Assembly (NCBI GenBank): GCA_017404125.1
Contig: JAFRCZ010000232.1
Span: forward strand, 1 to 11,196
Direction: 5' to 3'
Origin: Methanobrevibacter sp.
GTDB taxonomy: Archaea; Methanobacteriota; Methanobacteria; Methanobacteriales; Methanobacteriaceae
Length of the DNA: 11,196 nt
How positions within the stretch are numbered: position 1 is the first letter of the stretch; the number at the start of each line of letters is the position of its first letter. The notes beneath the pieces are model-generated. The model was not told the DNA's origin. It saw only the letters and a list, made by a program, of their open reading frames with translations, and made no database searches. Shown here piece by piece: positions 7,684 to 11,196 of the stretch. Both the position numbers and the translations under genes were made by a program.

Positions 7684-8451
7684 ATGGCTAGTAATGACCT
7701 CGTTAAAGGAGTTGTTATGGATTTTGATGAATGGGAAGTATGGTATAAAGAGATTCTTGATACCTTTGGATTCCCAAGAGAAGATGATGAGAAAACTGCA
7801 GTTTTATTGGATAAGATTCTTGATGAAAAAGGCTACTTGACCATTGAGGAGTTCTTTGATGAAATCATGGATAAAAAGGGACTTACCGATAAGTTCATTG
7901 TTTTCGGTGCAGGTCCTTCCTTGAAGAAACACATTAGTTTTGTAAAGGAGAATTATGATTTAGACAAATATCTTCTTGTTTCTGCAGATGGTGCCACCAC
8001 TGCCATGTTGGAAGATGGGCTTGTTCCAGATATTGTTGCCACTGACTTGGATGGAAGAATGGCTGATTTATTGGCTGCAAATTCCTTAGGATCCTATTTT
8101 GTCATTCATGCTCATGGTAATAATGAGGAGCTTATTGAAAACTGGACTACCAGTTTTGATAAGATTCTTGGGACCACACAAGCAGCACCTATAGGTCATT
8201 TATACAACTTTGGGGGCTTTACTGATGGTGATAGGGCTATGTACTTTACTCTTGCATTAGGTGTAAAGGAAATGGTTCTTGCAGGTATGGATTTTGGAAC
8301 AATAGTCACCAAATATTCAAGACCTAATATTGAAGGGGAAACCGGCCCTGCAGATGAGATAAAAACCAAAAAGCTAATCTTTGCAGAAAGACTCCTTAAT
8401 TGGATTAGAGAGAATACTGATGTAAAAGTCATTAATTTAATGGATGAGTAA
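7684..8451 (+). CDS. mptE: 6-hydroxymethyl-7,8-dihydropterin pyrophosphokinase (MptE, DUF115)
   Basis: This 255-residue protein matches the archaeal MptE family. MptE transfers pyrophosphate from ATP to 6-hydroxymethyl-7,8-dihydropterin, a step of tetrahydromethanopterin synthesis in methanogens, unrelated in sequence to bacterial FolK. After a helical N-terminal region (1-70), the core shows FGAGPSL (74-80), ADGA (101-104), PDIVATDLDG (115-124), HAHGNN (142-147) and FGGFTDGDRA (176-185). These are the glycine-rich, acidic and histidine blocks expected for nucleotide and metal binding. The family often reads HAHGDN where this protein has HAHGNN. GGTG at 7675-7678 lies 5 bases before the ATG. 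No strong TATA box stands out in the 110 bp spacer, so it may be transcribed partly from the surE promoter. Its presence is the best evidence in the window for a methanogen. It is followed by T tracts. Confidence 0.93.
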   Translation: MASNDLVKGVVMDFDEWEVWYKEILDTFGFPREDDEKTAVLLDKILDEKGYLTIEEFFDEIMDKKGLTDKFIVFGAGPSLKKHISFVKENYDLDKYLLVSADGATTAMLEDGLVPDIVATDLDGRMADLLAANSLGSYFVIHAHGNNEELIENWTTSFDKILGTTQAAPIGHLYNFGGFTDGDRAMYFTLALGVKEMVLAGMDFGTIVTKYSRPNIEGETGPADEIKTKKLIFAERLLNWIRENTDVKVINLMDE

Positions 8452-8461
8452 TTTCTATCAC

Positions 8462-8511
8462 TTTTTCTTTTTTTATTTTTATTTATTTTCATTTATTTTT
8501 CTATTTTTTTT
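8462..8511 (+). terminator. Oligo-T terminator region after mptE
   Basis: Six T runs of four or more bases, up to eight, begin about 10 bp after the stop codon, with no stem-loop. This separates mptE from the orc1/cdc6 promoter. Confidence 0.6.
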
Positions 8512-8569
8512 AATGATTTTCTAGTTTTCATTTTTAATTGTTTACATATTTTAAAAATTAAAGAACTTT

Positions 8570-8577
8570 TTTATATA
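8570..8577 (+). promoter_or_regulatory. TATA box for orc1/cdc6, placed for a leaderless transcript
   Basis: TTTATATA is a textbook archaeal TATA box, with the purine-rich AAAGAAC just upstream as a possible BRE. Its centre is about 25 bp before the ATG at 8599, so transcription should start at or within a base or two of the start codon. No Shine-Dalgarno-like sequence lies between them. Confidence 0.7.
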
Positions 8578-8598
8578 AGTTAACATATAATAAACTAT

Positions 8599-9717
8599 AT
8601 GGCAATAGAAGATATTTTAATGGGTGATGAGACATTATTCAATAACATAAATGCATTTAATCCTGATTATATGCCGGAAAACTTTAATTTTAGGGATAGT
8701 CAAATGGAAGGAATGGCTATGTGCATTAGGCCGGCTATTCAAGGGGGACGCCCTACTAATTCAGTCATTATGGGGTCATGTGCTACAGGGAAAACAACAG
8801 CACTTAAAAAGGTATTCGAATTGGTGGAGCGCAATACTGATAAGGTTGTTTGCTGTTATATTAATTGTCAATTGCACACAACACATTTTGGAATCTTTTC
8901 TCAAATCCATAAAAAGATATTTGGACATCAACCTCCAGAAACTGGAGTTCCTCTTTCAAGAGTATATGAAAAGATTATGAAAAAGCTTTCTGATGAAAAT
9001 AAGGCATTGGTCGTTGCTTTTGATGATGTCAATTATTTGTTCCAAACTAAAAATGCAAATAAGGTGTTTTATGATATCTTAAGAGCTTATGAGGAATATG
9101 AAGGTGTAAGAACAGGCATTTTTGCCATTCTTTCAGACTTGGAATTCAGGTATGCTCTCGATAAAAATGTAAACACTGTATTCATTCCTCAGGATATCAC
9201 ATTCCAACCTTATACTTATTCTGAAATATTCAGCATTCTTAAGGATAGGGCTAGAGCAGGGTTCTATCCTGGGGTGATTTCAGATGAAATCATTGAAGAA
9301 ATAGCTAATCATACCCTTGAAGTTGGAGACTTAAGGGTTGGAATAGATCTTCTTAGAGTTTGCGGTAACATTGCAGAAGCTAATGCAAGTAGAAAAATTA
9401 CTTTAGAGCATCTTGAAGAGGCAGTGACTAAACAAGGTTCCATTCATTTAGCCGAAACCATCAATTCATTGAATGATATTGAAAGAACTTTGCTTAGGGC
9501 GGTCGTTGAAAGTGATGAAGTATTAACTGCTGGGGAATTATCCAAACAGTTTAAGGAAGAAGCTGGTGTAAGCTATGCCACTTTCAATAGAACTCTTGAA
9601 AAACTGGAATTCTTAAGATTGGTTGATACTAAGTTCACTGGAAAAGGAGTCAGAGGCAATTCAAGAGAAATTATCTTAAGATTCTCTCCTGATGATATTA
9701 AGCGATGTAATTTATAG
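8599..9717 (+). CDS. cdc6: Orc1/Cdc6 family replication initiator ATPase
   Basis: This 372-residue protein has the archaeal Orc1/Cdc6 layout: a short N-terminal segment, an AAA+ ATPase domain (about 30-270) and a C-terminal winged helix domain (about 285-372). Visible motifs are FRDSQMEGM (31-39) and IRPAIQGGRPTNSVIMGSC leading into Walker A (GSCATGKT, 59-66). Walker B is ALVVAFDDV with Asp142-Asp143, where many relatives have DE. The sensor 1 region is AILSD (176-180), with Ser where Asn is common. The sensor 2 segment is GDLRVGIDLLR, with Arg246. The winged helix would bind origin recognition boxes and load the MCM helicase. Methanobacteriales relatives carry two Orc1/Cdc6 paralogues; I cannot say which this is. 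It appears monocistronic and leaderless, with a hairpin terminator directly at the TAG. Orc1/cdc6 genes often lie beside origins, so the repeat-rich spacer downstream matters. Confidence 0.93.
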   Translation: MAIEDILMGDETLFNNINAFNPDYMPENFNFRDSQMEGMAMCIRPAIQGGRPTNSVIMGSCATGKTTALKKVFELVERNTDKVVCCYINCQLHTTHFGIFSQIHKKIFGHQPPETGVPLSRVYEKIMKKLSDENKALVVAFDDVNYLFQTKNANKVFYDILRAYEEYEGVRTGIFAILSDLEFRYALDKNVNTVFIPQDITFQPYTYSEIFSILKDRARAGFYPGVISDEIIEEIANHTLEVGDLRVGIDLLRVCGNIAEANASRKITLEHLEEAVTKQGSIHLAETINSLNDIERTLLRAVVESDEVLTAGELSKQFKEEAGVSYATFNRTLEKLEFLRLVDTKFTGKGVRGNSREIILRFSPDDIKRCNL

Positions 9718-9768
9718 CCAAACTTTTACTCGCCTTCGGCTCGCAAAAGTTTGATCAAAACTTTTTCT
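9718..9768 (+). terminator. Hairpin terminator at the orc1/cdc6 stop codon, copy 2
   Basis: It begins at the base after TAG (9715-9717). CAAACTTTT (9719-9727) pairs with AAAAGTTTG (9745-9753) around the GC-rich segment, followed by GATCAAAACTTTTTCT. It differs from the element at 68-118 at only two of 51 positions. The right arm could instead pair with the downstream AAACTTTT. Confidence 0.75.
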
Positions 9769-9769
9769 A

Positions 9770-9813
9770 TTTTTATTATATTTTTATTCTCTTTTTTATT
9801 ATATTTTTATTCT
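9770..9813 (+). repeat. Two tandem 21 bp T-rich repeats forming the termination tract
   Basis: Bases 9770-9790 and 9793-9813 are identical 21-mers made of T runs broken by A (TTTTTATTATA, then TTTTTATTCT). Together they supply four runs of five T directly after the hairpin. They probably act as a strengthened U-tract terminator and may have arisen by slippage or local duplication. Confidence 0.65.
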
Positions 9814-10000
9814 ATTTATGATATTAAACCCTATTTTTTATAATTTTTAAAATCAAATCAATCCTTTTAAAAAAGTAAAAATAAGTAAATATTAGTGTAT
9901 GGTGTAATTAAAGGATTAAGTGGTGTGTTTATTGAGTTTTTAGTGTTTAAAAAATGATAAATTAAAAATAAAAATTTAAATGATAATTTGAATTTAAACA

Positions 10001-10223
10001 CATTGATTAAAGGATGTAAACTAATGTAATTTACTAAAATCTAATTATTTATGAGATGTTTTTTAGAAATTTTTAGATTTTAAATTATTAATCTATTATT
10101 GATTCTCTAATTATAAGGAATTATAATAAGGAATCATAATAAAGAACTATAAAATATTGCACGATAATATTCATAGCCCTAGTAATTTTTATCTTATATG
10201 GTTACATCCTTTAATAAACAATG
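10001..10223. repeat. Segment bounded by long-range inverted repeats
   Basis: ATTAAAGGATGTAA at 10006-10019 is exactly inverted at 10202-10215. The similarity extends outward: CATTG directly before the left arm (10001-10005) is mirrored by CAATG three bases beyond the right arm (10219-10223). ATTAAAGGAT also occurs in direct orientation at 9907-9916. The enclosed 182 bp have no reading frame. It may be a small non-autonomous element, a structured RNA or paired protein-binding sites; no flanking target duplication is visible. Confidence 0.5.
10115..10153. repeat. Three tandem 13 bp repeats
   Basis: AAGGAATTATAAT (10115-10127), AAGGAATCATAAT (10128-10140) and AAAGAACTATAAA (10141-10153) follow each other without spacers. 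The first two differ at one base and the third is more diverged. The first two overlap a potential hairpin, in which TATTATTGATTC (10094-10105) pairs with GAATCATAATA (10131-10141) with one bulged base. Confidence 0.55.
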
Positions 10224-10243
10224 GGTTTGGTTTTATTGTTTAA

Positions 10244-10432
10244 TTATACCCAAGCCATCATTTCTGGGCTTGGAGCTGCACTAACAGCTAAAATTGATAA
10301 AAGTAATACTGTAAGAACTACAAATATTACCATGCAATCTTTAAAATCGATTCTAAGGTTATGGAAGTTCATAGGATCCATAATGCTGGTTTTTCTTCTT
10401 AAGTCACAAGTAGTGTTGGTATGTTTTATCAT
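10244..10432 (-). CDS. Small membrane or signal-peptide-like protein, 62 residues
   Basis: I do not recognise this protein. Residues 1-33 are hydrophilic, with basic clusters (DLRRKTS) and further Met codons at residues 18, 21 and 34. A strongly hydrophobic stretch at about 34-50 (MVIFVVLTVLLLSILAV) is followed by SAAPSPEMMAWV and the stop. AVSA-A resembles a signal peptidase site, so it could be a C-terminally anchored membrane protein or the precursor of a peptide of about ten residues. Expression signals are the main support: TGAGGTG (10444-10438) ends 5 bases before the ATG, and a TATA box about 75 bp upstream predicts a leader of about 50 bases. Translation from Met34 alone would give a minimal signal peptide. 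It could also be the 5' remnant of a surface-protein gene, but no coding continuation is visible past the stop. It is divergent from archease. Confidence 0.6.
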   Translation of the reverse strand: MIKHTNTTCDLRRKTSIMDPMNFHNLRIDFKDCMVIFVVLTVLLLSILAVSAAPSPEMMAWV

Positions 10433-10437
10433 TTTTT

Positions 10438-10443
10438 CACCTC
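10438..10443 (-). promoter_or_regulatory. Strong ribosome binding site for the small minus-strand gene
   Basis: On the minus strand this reads GAGGTG, complementary to the expected 3' end of 16S rRNA, with 5 bases (AAAAA) before the ATG at 10432. It is one of the strongest such sites in the window and the main reason for accepting the small gene. Confidence 0.65.
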
Positions 10444-10490
10444 ATTTTTAATTTAAGTTTTCCTATAAATTTTCTCTCTGTACTATTACT

Positions 10491-10620
10491 AAGTTGAAAA
10501 GCATATATAAAAAAAGAGAAAGAGAGCATTTGAAAACTAATATGGGGTTGGATTTCAAGTGTATGTTGATATTGATGAAAATTAGTTTTAGGGCCATTTA
10601 CCCCCTATTTTTCAAGTAGT
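10491..10620. other. Cluster of four TTGAAA boxes, possible initiator-binding sites
   Basis: TTGAAA occurs on the plus strand at 10494-10499 and 10530-10535, and on the minus strand at 10558-10553 and 10615-10610. This gives two inward-facing pairs within about 120 bp. The third reads TACACTTGAAA on the minus strand, close to the Methanothermobacter origin box as I remember it (CA[C/G]TTGAAA). The region is about 0.8 kb from orc1/cdc6. TTGAAA also occurs in other spacers here, for example 4129-4134, so this is a tentative call. Confidence 0.25.
10503..10512 (-). promoter_or_regulatory. TATA box for the small minus-strand gene
   Basis: The minus strand reads TTTTTATATAT across these bases, within a longer T run. 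The predicted start is near 10482, about 50 bases before the ATG at 10432. Confidence 0.5.
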
Positions 10621-10627
10621 TTATATA
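10620..10627 (+). promoter_or_regulatory. TATA box for archease
   Basis: TTTATATA is a consensus-quality box. The predicted transcription start near 10646-10650 gives a leader of about 80 bases, nearly all of it the 14 bp tandem repeats at 10656-10697. Confidence 0.55.
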
Positions 10628-10655
10628 ATATTAAAATTAAATAATAAATTGTTAA

Positions 10656-10697
10656 AGTTAATAATTTAGAGTTAATAATTTAAAGTTAATAAGTTAG
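10656..10697 (+). repeat. Three tandem 14 bp repeats in the archease leader
   Basis: AGTTAATAATTTAG (10656-10669), AGTTAATAATTTAA (10670-10683) and AGTTAATAAGTTAG (10684-10697) are contiguous. A fourth, partial unit (AGTTAATATTTG, 10709-10720) runs into the GGTG ribosome binding site at 10720-10723. They lie between the predicted transcription start and the start codon, so they could be binding sites for a regulator or a slippage-prone leader. Confidence 0.65.
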
Positions 10698-10730
10698 TTA
10701 AGGATTAGAGTTAATATTTGGTGCATAGCT

Positions 10731-11195
10731 ATGGTGAATGATGAATCAAAATTAAAATATGAATATTTTGATGTTACTGCAGACATTGGGTTTTATGCCT
10801 ATGGAAAGTCATTGGAAGAGGCATATGAAAATGCAGGATTAGCTATGTTTGATGTCATAACAGATATAGGCAAGGTAAAGAAAGATGAGGTGGAAGAGTT
10901 TGAGATAGTTTCAGAAGATCTCGTTTCTCTTTTATATGATTATTTGGAAGAGCTTTTGTTCCTGCAGGATACTGAATTGCTGTTCTTTTCTGATTTTAAA
11001 GTTAAGATTGAAAAAATAGAAGATAAGGGATCTTCTCATCTTGAAAACTATAAATTAACCTGCTGTGCTTATGGTGAGGAAATAAACTGGGATGTTCATG
11101 CCCATAAATCTGAAGTCAAGGCAATCACTTTCCATAAGATGTGTGTAAATGAAGATGAAGGCATCTTTAAGCTTAGAGCTATTTTGGATCTATAA
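10731..11195 (+). CDS. Archease, activator of the RtcB RNA ligase
   Basis: The 154-residue product is full length for archease, a small cytosolic protein that speeds guanylylation of the RtcB ligase and allows multiple turnover. In archaea this serves tRNA splicing and RNA repair. Visible motifs are VTADIGFYAYGKSLEEAYENAGLAMF starting at residue 15 and then ITD (43-45). LLYDYLEELLFLQDTELLFF lies at about 67-86, and VKAITFHKM (129-137) leads to the C-terminal ILDL. Asp18, Asp45 and Asp153 correspond to the acidic metal-binding positions of the family. Most members have HTAD at the start of the first motif; here it is VTAD. GGTG lies 7 bases before the ATG. In many archaea rtcB is close to archease; any such gene would be past the right edge. 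The stop codon is one base from the window end. Confidence 0.92.
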   Translation: MVNDESKLKYEYFDVTADIGFYAYGKSLEEAYENAGLAMFDVITDIGKVKKDEVEEFEIVSEDLVSLLYDYLEELLFLQDTELLFFSDFKVKIEKIEDKGSSHLENYKLTCCAYGEEINWDVHAHKSEVKAITFHKMCVNEDEGIFKLRAILDL

Positions 11196-11196
11196 C

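Larger units (their letters stand above)
9718..10243. other. 526 bp spacer without a recognisable gene, rich in repeats
   Basis: After the terminator the sequence is about 85-90% A+T, with no credible reading frame on either strand. It contains the T-rich tandem repeat (9770-9813) and a GT-containing stretch (about 9893-9950). A 14 bp inverted repeat (10006-10019 and 10202-10215) encloses three tandem 13 bp repeats. It could hold an untranslated RNA, an origin-associated region or the remains of a small inserted element. Confidence 0.5.

Noticed and set aside
10001..10223. Insertion sequence
   Set aside because: No transposase or fragment of one is present, and no target-site duplication flanks the inverted repeat. 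It is kept only as an unexplained repeat-bounded segment.
10216..10241. AAACAAT/ATTGTTT hairpin just after the small minus-strand gene as its terminator
   Set aside because: The seven-pair AT-rich stem has no T tract following it on the minus strand, so termination there is not supported.
10221..10451. 76-codon plus-strand frame overlapping the small minus-strand gene
   Set aside because: It has no ribosome binding site or TATA box at the right distance. Its hydrophobic content is explained as the complement of the minus-strand gene, which has both signals.
10589..10607. TAGGG/CCCTA hairpin between the two divergent promoters
   Set aside because: Five base pairs around a nine-base loop without a T tract is too weak to call a terminator or operator.
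10115..10697. CRISPR array
   Set aside because: The 13 and 14 bp repeats are contiguous without spacers and far too short, and no cas gene is present.

Overview
The window looks like a chromosomal segment from a hydrogenotrophic methanogenic archaeon of the Methanobacteriales, most likely Methanobrevibacter or a close relative. The evidence is the very AT-rich DNA with T-tract-filled spacers, TATA-type promoters about 25 bp ahead of starts, GGTG/GAGGTG ribosome binding sites, an Orc1/Cdc6 initiator, an archease, and an MptE-type (DUF115) pterin pyrophosphokinase of tetrahydromethanopterin synthesis. The genus is inferred from composition and gene set; no database search was possible.

Layout, left to right. 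The 3' end of a gene (2-67) runs straight into a hairpin terminator. A small membrane-anchored secreted protein follows (277-807), then a lone acetolactate-synthase-like ThDP enzyme (908-2599). Facing it on the minus strand is a class V aminotransferase (2795-3937); the convergent pair is separated by two back-to-back terminators. After a 325 bp divergent promoter region comes a probable two-gene operon of a membrane-bound metallophosphoesterase (4263-5345) and an aldo/keto reductase with a C-terminal iron-sulfur domain (5382-6647). SurE nucleotidase (6785-7573) and MptE (7684-8451) come next, and then an Orc1/Cdc6 replication initiator (8599-9717) that looks leaderless. About 1 kb of mostly non-coding, repeat-rich DNA follows. 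It contains one small minus-strand gene for a 62-residue membrane or signal-peptide-like protein (10244-10432). The window ends with archease (10731-11195), the activator of the RtcB RNA ligase.

The genes are mostly independent housekeeping functions: amino acid and keto-acid metabolism, redox, nucleotide hydrolysis, methanopterin cofactor synthesis, replication and RNA ligation. No mobile element, CRISPR array, rRNA or tRNA is visible.

The least explained material is in the spacers. (1) A terminator family begins exactly at the stop codon of three different genes, and its non-structural tail is conserved. (2) The 9718-10730 region beside orc1/cdc6 has a long-range 14 bp inverted repeat, three tandem 13 bp repeats, an inverted cluster of TTGAAA boxes that could be initiator-binding sites, and three tandem 14 bp repeats in the archease leader. 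(3) The small minus-strand gene has a near-ideal promoter and ribosome binding site.
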